Source: Chloroflexota bacterium | Lineage (GTDB): Bacteria; Chloroflexota; Limnocylindria; Limnocylindrales; CSP1-4 | Direction of reading: 5' to 3' | Assembly: GCA_005883615.1 (NCBI GenBank) | Contig: VBEC01000020.1 | Location: 1 to 64,000 of the forward strand | Length of the DNA stretch: 64,000 nucleotides | Notes under the pieces: model-generated | Database searches by the model: none | What the model was told of the DNA's origin: nothing | Seen by the model: only the letters and a program-made list of their open reading frames with translations | Translations under genes and position numbers: made by a program | Shown here: in pieces, positions 9,617 to 17,823 of the stretch | How positions within the stretch are numbered: position 1 is the first letter of the stretch | Layout: every line of letters begins with the position of its first letter

Positions 9617-11182
9617 TCAGCCCGCGAGCCGCTGAGCGGCCACACTCGCCGGCGAGCGGTACCGCGCGGCTTCCTCGAGGCAGGCCCCGTCGACGCTCTC
9701 CGCCTCTGCGAGGTCGGCGATGGTGCGGGCCACTCTGAGCAACCGTTCCGTACCACGGGCAGACAGCCCCTCGAGCTCTGACAGCGCGACCAGGCGTCGT
9801 TCCTCCATCTTGCCCAGCCGAGCTGCCCCACGAAGAGCACGACCGGAGAGCCGGGAGTTCAGCCGCCCGCGGCGTTGCACCTGCCGCTCGCGACAGCTCG
9901 CGATCCTCGCGGCGACGGTCGCCGATGATTCGGGTTCCGCGCGCGAGACGAGAGCCGCCGGCGCTACTCGCGGCATCGTGACCCACAGGTCGATCCGATC
10001 GCGCAGCGGTCCGGAGACCCGTTCCGCGTACCGCTCGACCAGCGAGTCGCGGCAATGACAACGCGACGAATCCGTACCCGCGTACCCGCACGGGCACGGA
10101 TTCATCGCGGCAACCAGTTGGAAGCGCGCGGGGAAGATGGCCGCCCGTCCGACCCTCGCGATGGCAACATGCCCGTCCTCGAGAGGCTCGCGCAGGGCCT
10201 CGAGCACATCCCGATCGAACTCGGGCAGCTCGTCGAGAAACAGGACCCCATAGTCGGCCATCGTCACCTCCCCCGGTGACAGGCGCGGGCCGCCGCCGAC
10301 CATGCCGGCATAGGAGATCGTGTGGTGTGGGGCTCGAAAGGGCGGCCGGCGAACCAGACCGGTGATCGGGTGCTCGCCCGCGACCGAGTCGACCACCGTG
10401 GCGGAGAGCGACTCGCGATCGCCGAGTGGCGGCAGCAAGCCAGGGATCGTTCGAGCCAGCAGGGTCTTGCCAGCTCCCGGCGGCCCCACCAGCAGCAGCC
10501 CGTGGCCGCCGGCCAGGGCTATTTCGAGCGCCCGCCGTGCCTCGAGCTGGCCGCGCACGTCGGACAGGTCCGGCAGGTCCCCTGACCAGGCCGCCGGTTC
10601 GGCCGGGGCGGTCTGGCCGGCCGTCTCCGCCGCGAGCTCGACGCGCTGTGGCGCCTGGGCACGTGGTCGTCGGGAGCGCGGGCCACGGACGAGGTCCACC
10701 GCGGCGGCGAGCGTGCTCGCGGGCAAGCTCTCGAGGTCGCTCACGAGTCGGGCCTCCGCCAGCCCGTCGGCGGGAACGATGGCTCGTCGAGCGCCGCGCC
10801 GCGCCAGGGCGGCCAGCATCGGCAGCAGCCCCGGTACCCGGCGAACCTCGCCGCCCAGCGACAACTCGCCGAGGAGCGCCCAGCGACCCGTCGCTCGTAC
10901 CTGTTCCGAACCCAGCAGGATGCCGAGGGCGATCGCAAGGTCGAGCGAGGCGCCGGCCTTGCGTAGATCGGCAGGTGCGAGGTTGGCCGTGATTCGCCGC
11001 GGCGGATAGATGAATCCGGCGTTCCGGATCGCGCCGCGTACACGCTCCTTCGATTCCTGCAGCGCGGCGTCCGGCAGCCCGACGATCGAGAAGCCGGGCA
11101 AGCCGGGCGCGACATCCACCTCGACGCGGATGACTCGGCCCTCGAGGCCGTGGAGCGTCGCCGAGAGCACGGTCGCCAGCAC
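9617..11182 (-). CDS. comM: ComM/YifB-family Mg-chelatase-like AAA+ ATPase
   Basis: Encodes 521 residues, the normal family length, from a GTG at 11182. The N-terminal ChlI-like domain shows GLPGFSIVGLPDAALQESKE and RRITANLAPADLRKAGAS. The AAA+ domain has Walker A GPPGAGKT, RAPHHTISYAGMVGG, Walker B VLFLDELPEF, and the Cys-rich stretch NPCPCGYAGTDSSRCHC typical of YifB. A C-terminal helical domain ends in ARTIADLAEAESV. ComM is a DNA-branch-migration helicase that promotes recombination of imported DNA in transformable bacteria. It sits directly before dprA. A TAGGCT box 6 nt upstream of the GTG suggests a leaderless start. Confidence 0.93.
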   Translation of the reverse strand: MLATVLSATLHGLEGRVIRVEVDVAPGLPGFSIVGLPDAALQESKERVRGAIRNAGFIYPPRRITANLAPADLRKAGASLDLAIALGILLGSEQVRATGRWALLGELSLGGEVRRVPGLLPMLAALARRGARRAIVPADGLAEARLVSDLESLPASTLAAAVDLVRGPRSRRPRAQAPQRVELAAETAGQTAPAEPAAWSGDLPDLSDVRGQLEARRALEIALAGGHGLLLVGPPGAGKTLLARTIPGLLPPLGDRESLSATVVDSVAGEHPITGLVRRPPFRAPHHTISYAGMVGGGPRLSPGEVTMADYGVLFLDELPEFDRDVLEALREPLEDGHVAIARVGRAAIFPARFQLVAAMNPCPCGYAGTDSSRCHCRDSLVERYAERVSGPLRDRIDLWVTMPRVAPAALVSRAEPESSATVAARIASCRERQVQRRGRLNSRLSGRALRGAARLGKMEERRLVALSELEGLSARGTERLLRVARTIADLAEAESVDGACLEEAARYRSPASVAAQRLAG

Positions 11183-11188
11183 CCAGGG

Positions 11189-11194
11189 AGCCTA
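11189..11194 (-). promoter_or_regulatory. Putative -10 box of comM
   Basis: TAGGCT on the minus strand, 6 nt before the GTG start of comM, with no ribosome binding site between. Confidence 0.4.
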
Positions 11195-11277
11195 TCGGCG
11201 AGTGGTCACCGCCGACTTACCGGGCTCTGCACGAGAGCTCGCGCGGAACGTCGAGGTAGGCGCCGGGCCGCCGTCGC

Positions 11278-12453
11278 CTACCGCTGGGCGGTCGACGCGA
11301 GCTGGCGATGGGCCTCGGGCGTCATCTTGTCGATGGCCCTCGCGAAGTCGAGCATGGATCTGCCGAGGAGCGAGTCGGCCTTGGTGAACATGAATGGAGC
11401 GCCGCTGTTGAGGGCGCTGATGGCACCCCGATACTCGTTCACGATCTGGTGGTCGATCGTTCGCTTGAGGGCGCTCTCGGCATTCTTGACGTTGATGCCC
11501 GTGAACGCGTTGGAGCGGTTCAGCACGAGGTGGACCTTGGCCTGCTCATAGCCGAGGTGGCTGATGGTCTCGAGCACGAGGCGCACATTCTTGAGGCACG
11601 AGAGGTCCGCGGTCATGACCACGAAGATCGTGTCCGCGGCGTCGAGGATGCGCAGGTTGAGTTCGTCGAGCTTCTTGTCGATGTCGATCAGGATGTAGTC
11701 GTACAAGGAGCGCAGCTGGTCGAGGATGTTCGGCAGGTGCTCCTGGGTCACGAGCTCGGCGGTCTCCGGCGACGGCGGCGCCAGGAGCAGGTCAACCCCC
11801 GAGTCGTGCTTGACCACCACGTTCTTGATCAGGTCGATGTCGATCGTCGGCGCGGTCACCACGTCCACGATCGACTTGCGATCGAGACCGAGATCCAGGA
11901 AGACCCGGTGGTCGCCGAACTGGAGGTTGCCGTCGATGAGGCACACCTTGCGGCCGAGCTCGCGATTGAGCGCGATGGCCGCGTTGATGGCGATGGTGGT
12001 CGTGCCCACGCCCCCCTTGGCGCCGTAGAAGGCGAAGATGCGACCGAGCGGTGGCCGACCGACCAGGACGTCGCGCGGCGTGAAGCGGGCCATGAGGCTC
12101 TTCATCCGGGCCAGCAGCTCAGCCGGGTGGAACGGCTTGATCAGGTAGTCGTCCGCGCCGGCGCGCAGTCCTCGAACCTTCTGTTCGACCTCGCGTTCGG
12201 CCGTCAGCATGATGATCGGGACGTGACCGTTGGCGCCTTCCTCGGCCCGGATCTTGGTCGCGACCTGGTAGCCGTCCAATTTGGGCAGGGTGACGTCGAG
12301 CAGGATCAGCGCGGGCTCCTCGGCGCCCCAAAGGCGGAAACCCTCGGCGCCGTCGGACGCCTGCACGACCTCGTAGCCTTCCTGCTTGAGGGTGTAGATC
12401 AGCTGCCGCTGGACGTTCTGGTCGTCGTCGACGACGAGGATCTTGGCGGCCAT
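11278..12453 (-). CDS. Response-regulator receiver domain fused to a CpaE/MinD-like ATPase
   Basis: Encodes 391 residues. Residues 1-125 are a receiver domain: acidic pocket near residue 10 (VVDDDQ), phosphoacceptor D53 in LLDVTLPKLDG, and the conserved Lys in YLIKPFHP. From about residue 139 a ParA/MinD-type ATPase follows (FAFYGAKGGVGTTT deviant Walker A, LIDGNLQFGDH, YDYILIDIDKKLDELNL, VLNRSN). This matches CpaE/TadZ proteins, which place type IV or Tad pilus machinery at poles; unlike many CpaE proteins the receiver keeps its phosphorylatable Asp. No cpa/tad genes are adjacent, so the process it localises is unknown. A perfect TATAAT lies 54 nt upstream of the ATG. Confidence 0.87.
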   Translation of the reverse strand: MAAKILVVDDDQNVQRQLIYTLKQEGYEVVQASDGAEGFRLWGAEEPALILLDVTLPKLDGYQVATKIRAEEGANGHVPIIMLTAEREVEQKVRGLRAGADDYLIKPFHPAELLARMKSLMARFTPRDVLVGRPPLGRIFAFYGAKGGVGTTTIAINAAIALNRELGRKVCLIDGNLQFGDHRVFLDLGLDRKSIVDVVTAPTIDIDLIKNVVVKHDSGVDLLLAPPSPETAELVTQEHLPNILDQLRSLYDYILIDIDKKLDELNLRILDAADTIFVVMTADLSCLKNVRLVLETISHLGYEQAKVHLVLNRSNAFTGINVKNAESALKRTIDHQIVNEYRGAISALNSGAPFMFTKADSLLGRSMLDFARAIDKMTPEAHRQLASTAQR

Positions 12454-12506
12454 CAGCTCAGGTCGGTACCCCCAGAAAGCAGTAAGCCGGCAGAACCCGG
12501 CTGCGG

Positions 12507-12512
12507 ATTATA
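12507..12512 (-). promoter_or_regulatory. Putative -10 box (TATAAT) for the receiver-CpaE gene
   Basis: A perfect TATAAT on the minus strand between the SPFH gene and the receiver-CpaE gene, giving a leader of roughly 45 nt. Only a poor -35 (GGTTGA about 15 bp upstream) is visible. Confidence 0.5.
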
Positions 12513-12565
12513 GGCACACGGTCGGGCTCAACCGCCGGCGGCACCCGGGAGGCCGCGCGCGGAGC

Positions 12566-13477
12566 TCAGCGTGCCGGCTGGCTGCCGCCCACGTCGCTGC
12601 CGAGCCCTTGCTCGATGTAGCCACGGAAGGGCTCCATCAGGCGGGTGAATTCCATCGGGATGACGAACTTTGTCGCGGAACCGGCACCCAGGGCCTTCAA
12701 GGCGTCCAGGTATTGCAGTGCCATCGTCTTCTGGTCCACGCCCGAAGCGGCCTGGAAGATGCGCTGCAGCGCCTGGCTGAAGCCCTCCGCTCGAAGGATA
12801 GCCGCCTGCCGGTCGCCCTCCGCCTTGAGGATCTCCGACTGCTTCTGGCCCTCGGCCACGTTGATGGCCGCCTGCCGGGTGCCCTCGGACTCCGTGATCA
12901 CGGCGCGCCGCGTCCGCTCGGCCGAGAGTTGCCGGTTCATCGCCTCCTGGACATCGCGCGGAGGCGTGATCTCCCGAATTTCGACGGTCGTCACCTTGCC
13001 GCCCCAGCGCTCGGTGACCTCGTCCAGCTTGGCCCGCAGGACCTCGTTGATCTGCTCGCGCTTGGACAGGACCTCGTCAAGGAGGATGTCCCCGATCACG
13101 GCTCGCAGCGTCGTCGTTGCCACGCCCTGCAACGCCCCGGAGAAGTTGTTGACCTTCACGACACTGGCCAGCGGGTCAGCGATCCGCCAGTAGATCAGGA
13201 AGTCGATGTTGATCGGCGCGTTGTCACGGGTGATCGTGGTCTGGCTGGGCACCTCCACGAACTGCTCTCGCAGGTCCACCCCTACCGGCCGGTCCACGAT
13301 CGGAATCAGAAAGACGATGCCGGGGCCCTTGACCAGGCTCTCGCTGGTGCGCCCGAAGCGGAACACGACCAGCCGCGCGTACTCGTTGACCACCCTGACC
13401 GACAGGTAGATGACGATCACCAGCACCAGTACGACGATCGCGACCGCGATAGGTCCGCCCAGGTCCTGGATGTCCAT
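12566..13477 (-). CDS. SPFH/band 7 membrane protein (stomatin/paraslipin type)
   Basis: Encodes 303 residues from the ATG at 13477, which has GAGAGGGG at a proper distance. One N-terminal membrane helix (AIVVLVLVIVIYLSV) is followed by the SPFH domain: VNEYARLVVFRFGR, GPGIVFLIPIVD, QTTITRDNAPINIDFLIYWR, and then the coiled AE/EG-rich region (EGTRQAAINVAEGQKQSEIL) that drives oligomerisation. It forms scaffolds in the membrane and usually partners an NfeD protein, which is exactly its upstream neighbour here. The specific cellular client is unknown. Confidence 0.92.
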   Translation of the reverse strand: MDIQDLGGPIAVAIVVLVLVIVIYLSVRVVNEYARLVVFRFGRTSESLVKGPGIVFLIPIVDRPVGVDLREQFVEVPSQTTITRDNAPINIDFLIYWRIADPLASVVKVNNFSGALQGVATTTLRAVIGDILLDEVLSKREQINEVLRAKLDEVTERWGGKVTTVEIREITPPRDVQEAMNRQLSAERTRRAVITESEGTRQAAINVAEGQKQSEILKAEGDRQAAILRAEGFSQALQRIFQAASGVDQKTMALQYLDALKALGAGSATKFVIPMEFTRLMEPFRGYIEQGLGSDVGGSQPAR

Positions 13478-13534
13478 GGTTACCCCTCTCTTTGGCCTTG
13501 CGCCGCCAACACGGCCCAAGGTGCATTCATCGAC

Positions 13535-14917
13535 TCAAGCATGACCCGTCGGCGCTTCGCTCGCCTGGGGGATGATCGGCTCGACGGTCAGGATCAGACC
13601 TTCCTGGCCGACGACCTTTACCATCCGGCCCCGCTCGATCGCGGCGCCCGTCGCGGAGCGCGCCGACCACTCTTCACCAAGGATGTGGATCGAGCCGGTC
13701 GGCTCGAGGTCGCTCTGGACTTTTCCGATCGAGCCCGCCGGCAGGAGTCCGCCTGCGCCTCCACCGAACCCGAAGGGCAGCGGCGGCCTGCGCCGCATCT
13801 GCAGGGCGGCCCGCAGGACGACGAACGCAAAGAACAGGCTCCATGCGACCATCGCGAGGGTGACATAAGGCGACACGCTGACCGGCGGCAGCCCTGGAGC
13901 AGGCGTCGTGTAGAGAGCGGATGCGCCCAACACGAAACAGACGGCACCGCCCACGGCCAGGAGGCCGTGGCTCGCAACCGAATGCTCGAGGATGAGCAGC
14001 ACCACGCCCAGGCCGATCAGCAACAGGCCCGCGACGTTGAGCGGAAGACTTCCGAAACCGATGAACGCGAGGATGATCGAGAGAGCCCCTGTAAAGCCTG
14101 TGATGTAGTTCGGGTGATAGATCTCGAACAGCAGGCCGTAGAAGCCGAGCGTGAACAGGATGAACGCGATGTTCGGATCACCCAGAAGCCGGAACAGGCT
14201 CTGGATCGCGCCCATAGGCTGCTGCTCGACGGTCGCCCCGCTGAGTGCGAGGGTGACCTGTCGTCCGCCGGGGAGGGAGACCGCGCGACCGTTGGCAAAT
14301 GCGACCAGTTCGTCGGTCGTCCCTGCCATGCCGTCGATGGCGTGCGCCGCAAGCGCCTCCTCGGCCGTGTACGACTTTGCGTCCGCGACGGTCGAAACCG
14401 CCCAGTCGACGTTCCGGCCGCGCGCCTTGGCGATAGCCGAGATGTTGGCGATCGCGTCGTTCTTGACTTTCTGGCCCAGCGTCCCGGGGATGTCCTGACC
14501 GTTGCTGTCGACCGGGGAGGCCGCTCCGATGTTCGTGCCGGGAGCCATCACGGCGAGGGCGCCGGCAAGCGTGATGAACGTCCCTGCGCTCGCCGCTCGA
14601 CCGCCTGAAGGAGCCACCCAGACCGCCGTCGGAACCGTCGCATTCAGAAGAGCCTTGGTGATCTCCTCAGTCGAATCCAGGCGACCGCCAGGGGTGCTGA
14701 GCTCGATCACGAGCAACGCCGTCCCGTCGCCCTGGGCGCGCGCGACGCCGTCCTGGATGTATGTGGCCATGAACGGGTCGACCTCGCCCGTCGTCGGCAG
14801 GACCACCACGCGCGGCGAGTCGGCCCGGGCGATCGGGGCCAGCGCTCCGCCGAGCAGGCCCAGCGCTCCGAGCGAGAGCGCGAGCCGGACGGCGAGTTGA
14901 GCGGCGAGACGGGTCAC
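13535..14917 (-). CDS. NfeD-family ClpP-like membrane serine protease
   Basis: Encodes 460 residues starting from a GTG at 14917 behind GAAAGGC. A signal peptide (LALSLGALGLLGGALAPIARA) precedes a ClpP/crotonase-fold protease domain with the Ser-Lys dyad: S110 in GGRAASAGT and Lys in GQKVKND. Four or more membrane helices follow (residues about 245-370), then a C-terminal OB-fold NfeD domain (GKVQSDLEPTGSIHILGEEW). Long NfeD proteins cleave hydrophobic stretches of stomatin-type partners in archaea; here the SPFH partner gene starts 57 bp downstream. Part of the run tyrA-NUDIX-nfeD-SPFH. Confidence 0.92.
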   Translation of the reverse strand: MTRLAAQLAVRLALSLGALGLLGGALAPIARADSPRVVVLPTTGEVDPFMATYIQDGVARAQGDGTALLVIELSTPGGRLDSTEEITKALLNATVPTAVWVAPSGGRAASAGTFITLAGALAVMAPGTNIGAASPVDSNGQDIPGTLGQKVKNDAIANISAIAKARGRNVDWAVSTVADAKSYTAEEALAAHAIDGMAGTTDELVAFANGRAVSLPGGRQVTLALSGATVEQQPMGAIQSLFRLLGDPNIAFILFTLGFYGLLFEIYHPNYITGFTGALSIILAFIGFGSLPLNVAGLLLIGLGVVLLILEHSVASHGLLAVGGAVCFVLGASALYTTPAPGLPPVSVSPYVTLAMVAWSLFFAFVVLRAALQMRRRPPLPFGFGGGAGGLLPAGSIGKVQSDLEPTGSIHILGEEWSARSATGAAIERGRMVKVVGQEGLILTVEPIIPQASEAPTGHA

Positions 14918-14933
14918 AGAAGCCTTTCGCCAC

Positions 14934-15527
14934 TCATCCTAGCGGTTCGCCTGCGACGCGCTGGAGAGCATCGAAGGCAAGCTCGCTCCAACTCTCCATG
15001 AGCTTGCGGACTTTCTCGACCTCCTCGGAGGACGCGAACGCGCCCGAAAGCTTGTGCGTCTCGCGGATGGCCACCGGGCGCCCCGCCGCGTCGGCCTCAT
15101 AGACCACGCCGAGGTGGACCGAACCGACGTCCGTCGCGTCGTCGTTGAGCAGGCCGACGAGCCGGAATTCGGGCTCGAAATCCGCCTCGAGCTCCTCCTG
15201 CCACTCCCTGCGCAGCCCTCCCAGGAGGCCGCCGTCGCCGGGATTGATGTGGCCGCCGACGCCGATCGAATAGCGGTCGTGAAGCCTGCGGTCCGCTCCC
15301 GCGCGGGTGCGCCGCATCAGGTAGTAATCGCGCCCGTCGCGCAGGACGAGGTACGGGATGATCTGCTTCCATGACGGATCGTGCTCCATCTGGCCCCGCG
15401 GCTCGAAACGGGCTTCGGAGGCGATGACGTCGAGCACGGGGTCGATTCCGTCCACGCGCATGCCGCGCCAGCCGACGCCGTCGAGCAGGGCGGACCGCGC
15501 CAGGACGAGTACCTGCTCTTCGCTCAC
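14934..15527 (-). CDS. NUDIX hydrolase (predicted phosphoesterase type)
   Basis: Encodes 197 residues starting from the GTG at 15527 that overlaps the tyrA stop (GTGA). The central part reads IIPYLVLRDGRDYYLMRRT, then YSIGVGGHINPGDGG and LRREWQEELEAD, a NUDIX box with the REx2EE core and conserved glycines. An N-terminal extension EEQVLVLARSALLDG resembles the COG4112-type 'predicted phosphoesterase' NUDIX proteins. It likely hydrolyses a nucleoside-diphosphate-linked substrate; which one cannot be read from sequence. Joined to tyrA by overlap and followed 16 bp later by nfeD. Confidence 0.85.
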   Translation of the reverse strand: MSEEQVLVLARSALLDGVGWRGMRVDGIDPVLDVIASEARFEPRGQMEHDPSWKQIIPYLVLRDGRDYYLMRRTRAGADRRLHDRYSIGVGGHINPGDGGLLGGLRREWQEELEADFEPEFRLVGLLNDDATDVGSVHLGVVYEADAAGRPVAIRETHKLSGAFASSEEVEKVRKLMESWSELAFDALQRVAGEPLG

Positions 15528-16408
15528 GACAGCAAGCGCTTGCGGGCGGCCGCGAAGCGCCGCTGCAGGGCCTCCGGGTCGGGGTCGGCCAAGCTGTCCG
15601 TCGCCGCCAGCCAGCTGTCGATGACTGCTCGGACCGCCCGAAGGCGCTCGACGATGGGGCCGCCGTTGGTCGCGAGGATGCCTGCCGCCATCTCCGGGTC
15701 CCCCTCCGCCAGGCGGGTCATGTCGCGCCAGCCAGAGGCCGCGAGCGAGCGAGCGAGCGGCCAATCGGCTCGTTCCGGGCCGTCCGCCGGCCCACTGACA
15801 GCCTCCACGAGGGCGGCCGCCAGGACAAGGGGTAGGTGACTGATGGCCGCCACCGCCGCGTCGTGCTCGGCCGCGCCCAGGCGAACGGGCCTCGCTTCGC
15901 AGGCGATCGCGAGGCTTTCCACCAGGTGCGCTGCCTCGTCGTCGGAATCCGGCGAGCCGGGGACGACGACCCAGGACCGATCGCGGAAGAGCGCCGCATC
16001 GGCGGCTTCGTAGCCGCTCGTCTCTCGGCCCGCCATGGGATGTCCCCCGACGAACCGGAGCCCCTCGGCATGCGCCCGGCCCATGATCGCCGACTTCGTG
16101 CTGGCGACGTCCGTTACGACCGTTGCGGCCGAAAGCACGCTCCGGAGTTCGCTCGACAGACGGTGCACCAGGTCGAGGCAGGCGAGCGGAGGTCCCGCGA
16201 GGATCACCAGGTCCGCTCCGTCCAGCGCGCCCGCGGGATCGTTGGCTGCTTGCTCGAGCACGCCATCCGAAACCGCGCGCCGTGGGCCGTGTCCCCGCGG
16301 ACTCCAGGCCACCATCGACGGATCCGCCAGAGGCCCGCGAGATGCCGCGGCGAGCGCCCTGGCGATGGAGCCGCCGATCAGGCCAAAACCCAGGAATGCC
16401 ACTCGCAT
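15524..16408 (-). CDS. tyrA: Prephenate (or arogenate) dehydrogenase
   Basis: Encodes 294 residues. Residues 1-25 carry the NAD(P) site (VAFLGFGLIGGSIARAL). Further family signatures are VVTDVASTKSAI, FVGGHPMAGRETSGYEAAD with the catalytic His, and the dimerisation helices containing EHDAAVAAISHLPLVLAAAL. It oxidatively decarboxylates prephenate (or arogenate) in tyrosine biosynthesis. No other aromatic-pathway genes are present here. The start ATG at 16408 has GATAAT 6 nt upstream, again a leaderless-type layout, and the promoter region is shared with the divergent NarL-type regulator. Confidence 0.9.
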   Translation of the reverse strand: MRVAFLGFGLIGGSIARALAAASRGPLADPSMVAWSPRGHGPRRAVSDGVLEQAANDPAGALDGADLVILAGPPLACLDLVHRLSSELRSVLSAATVVTDVASTKSAIMGRAHAEGLRFVGGHPMAGRETSGYEAADAALFRDRSWVVVPGSPDSDDEAAHLVESLAIACEARPVRLGAAEHDAAVAAISHLPLVLAAALVEAVSGPADGPERADWPLARSLAASGWRDMTRLAEGDPEMAAGILATNGGPIVERLRAVRAVIDSWLAATDSLADPDPEALQRRFAAARKRLLS

Positions 16409-16454
16409 GAGGGAATTATCGAGGCGGCAAGGCGGGAGCGCTGAACCCTGATGC

Positions 16455-16460
16455 TAGAAT
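16455..16460 (+). promoter_or_regulatory. Extended -10 promoter for the NarL-type regulator
   Basis: TAGAAT preceded by TGC (an extended -10, TGnTAnnAT style). It gives a leader of about 60 nt before the ATG at 16526. It lies in the divergent tyrA/regulator intergenic region. Confidence 0.45.
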
Positions 16461-16525
16461 TCCGCACGGTCGGGGGGCCGCGAGCATCGTCGGCACCCTT
16501 GGCCCCGCGGCCTGGAGTCTCCACC

Positions 16526-17215
16526 ATGCAGCCGGCCGATGCCAAGCCGATCCGGGTCCTACTCGTCGACGACCATCAACTGCTGACGGGCGCCCTCTCA
16601 CAGATGATGAGCCTTGAGCCCGACCTGCGGGTCGTCGGCGTCGCCGGCAGCGTCGCGGAGGCAAAGGCCATGTCCCGCGACCGCGTGGACGTCGTGTTGA
16701 TGGACTACCGCCTGCCGGACGGCACGGGCGCGGAGGCGACCCGGGCGATCAAGGCGCGCTGGCCGGCGGCTCGCGTGGTGATGCTCACGGCTCTCAACGA
16801 CGACGAGACTGTGCTCGAGTCGATCCAGGCCGGCGCGGACGGCTACCTGACCAAGGATCGCGCGGTCGATGAGGTCGTGAACGCGGTTCGCGCAGCGAAC
16901 GCGGGCGAGACCCTGCTCCCCCGCTCCGTGATCGTTGGGATCGCGCAACGGGTCGCCTCAGCGCGGGACCGAGGCCTCGAACGCCGCCAGGTCGAGCCCC
17001 TGACGCCGCGCGAGCTGGAGGTCCTCAAGACACTGGCCGAAGGCCTCTCGACGCCGGAGATTTGCGACCGGCTGTTTATCGCGCCGAACACCCTGCGGAC
17101 GCACGTCCAGAACATCATGGGCAAGCTTCGGGTCCACTCCAAGCTCGAAGCGGTCGCCTTCGCCCTGCGTCACCGGCTCGTCGAGCCACCGCGCAGCGAA
17201 GAGACGCTCTACTAG
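16526..17215 (+). CDS. NarL/FixJ-family response regulator (REC + LuxR HTH)
   Basis: Encodes 229 residues if the ATG at 16526 (preceded by GGAG) is used; an in-frame ATG 25 codons earlier exists but overlaps the -10 box. The receiver domain shows VLLVDDHQ, phosphoacceptor D60 in VLMDYRLPDG, conserved Thr in VMLTALN and Lys in GYLTKDRA. The C-terminal LuxR helix-turn-helix reads LTPRELEVLKTLAEGLSTPE and NTLRTHVQNIMGKL. It should bind DNA as a phosphorylated dimer. No partner kinase gene is adjacent, so the signal is unknown. Confidence 0.92.
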   Translation: MQPADAKPIRVLLVDDHQLLTGALSQMMSLEPDLRVVGVAGSVAEAKAMSRDRVDVVLMDYRLPDGTGAEATRAIKARWPAARVVMLTALNDDETVLESIQAGADGYLTKDRAVDEVVNAVRAANAGETLLPRSVIVGIAQRVASARDRGLERRQVEPLTPRELEVLKTLAEGLSTPEICDRLFIAPNTLRTHVQNIMGKLRVHSKLEAVAFALRHRLVEPPRSEETLY

Positions 17216-17236
17216 GGAACGCCCAGGCCCCTGCGG

Positions 17237-17476
17237 TCACCGGCCTCGGCGGCGCGCCTTGCGCCGTTCGCCGACCCGTCGCTCTCCGTCGACTGGCGGC
17301 CCCGGATCGGCGGGCGGGTTCTGGCGCCGGTTCGACTCCCGCCGTTCGAGCTCCCTTCGCTCCAGGTTCAGGAACGCGCCGCAGCGCGGGCAGCGGCGTT
17401 CCTCCGTGAAGAGCGACTCGAGTGGCGAGACTGTGTAGATCTGGCGGCCGCACGACCAGCACGCGAGGCGGGGCAT
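17237..17476 (-). CDS. Small zinc-ribbon protein
   Basis: Encodes 79 residues starting from the ATG at 17476. CWSCG and CPRCG, spaced by about 22 residues, form a four-cysteine zinc ribbon; the rest is a strongly basic/acidic mix (NLERRELERRESNRRQ and GERRVGERRKARRRGR). The ATG lies 6 nt behind TACGAT, the leaderless pattern, which favours this start over the upstream in-frame ATG. It is convergent with the NarL-type regulator, 21 bp away. Function unknown; nucleic-acid binding is plausible. Confidence 0.68.
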   Translation of the reverse strand: MPRLACWSCGRQIYTVSPLESLFTEERRCPRCGAFLNLERRELERRESNRRQNPPADPGPPVDGERRVGERRKARRRGR

Positions 17477-17482
17477 CTGCGC

Positions 17483-17488
17483 ATCGTA
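17483..17488 (-). promoter_or_regulatory. Putative -10 box of the zinc-ribbon gene
   Basis: TACGAT on the minus strand, 6 nt before the ATG at 17476; identical hexamer to the one before the gene at 6042-6371. Confidence 0.4.
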
Positions 17489-17823
17489 CGACCGAAGCCC
17501 GGCACCGGCCAGATCACCAGACCGGCCTTCTCCGATCGACCTATCCCCGGTAGCCATCGATTGGCCAGCAACGATTACGGTCGATGGATGATGCGATGGG
17601 CACGACGTCGCCGCATGATTGGCCTGCGTTCGCCGCTAGACGGCGACCGACGACCACTCGGGCAGGTGGTCGTAATCGCGAGTCGTCTCGTCCCCCCGAG
17701 GCGACTCGCTCATATCAGGGCTCGGCCGCGACGCAACTCCCCTTCTCCTCCTGGAGCGCGTTGCGGCCGTTCCATGTCGGGTCGCCCGCATGTGCTGGCT
17801 CCACGCCTCCGGCTCCGGCTCCG
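17489..17823. other. Gap of about 335 bp without a convincing gene
   Basis: Open frames exist on both strands but none has a clear start, ribosome binding site or recognisable domain. A possible 25-residue minus-strand peptide (17713-17636, ending DYDHLPEWSSVAV) reads protein-like but is unsupported. No RNA gene or repeat is recognised. Confidence 0.4.

Noticed and set aside
17636-17713. 25-residue minus-strand peptide with a natural-looking end
   Set aside because: No ribosome binding site or clear -10 box at the proper distance and no recognisable relatives.
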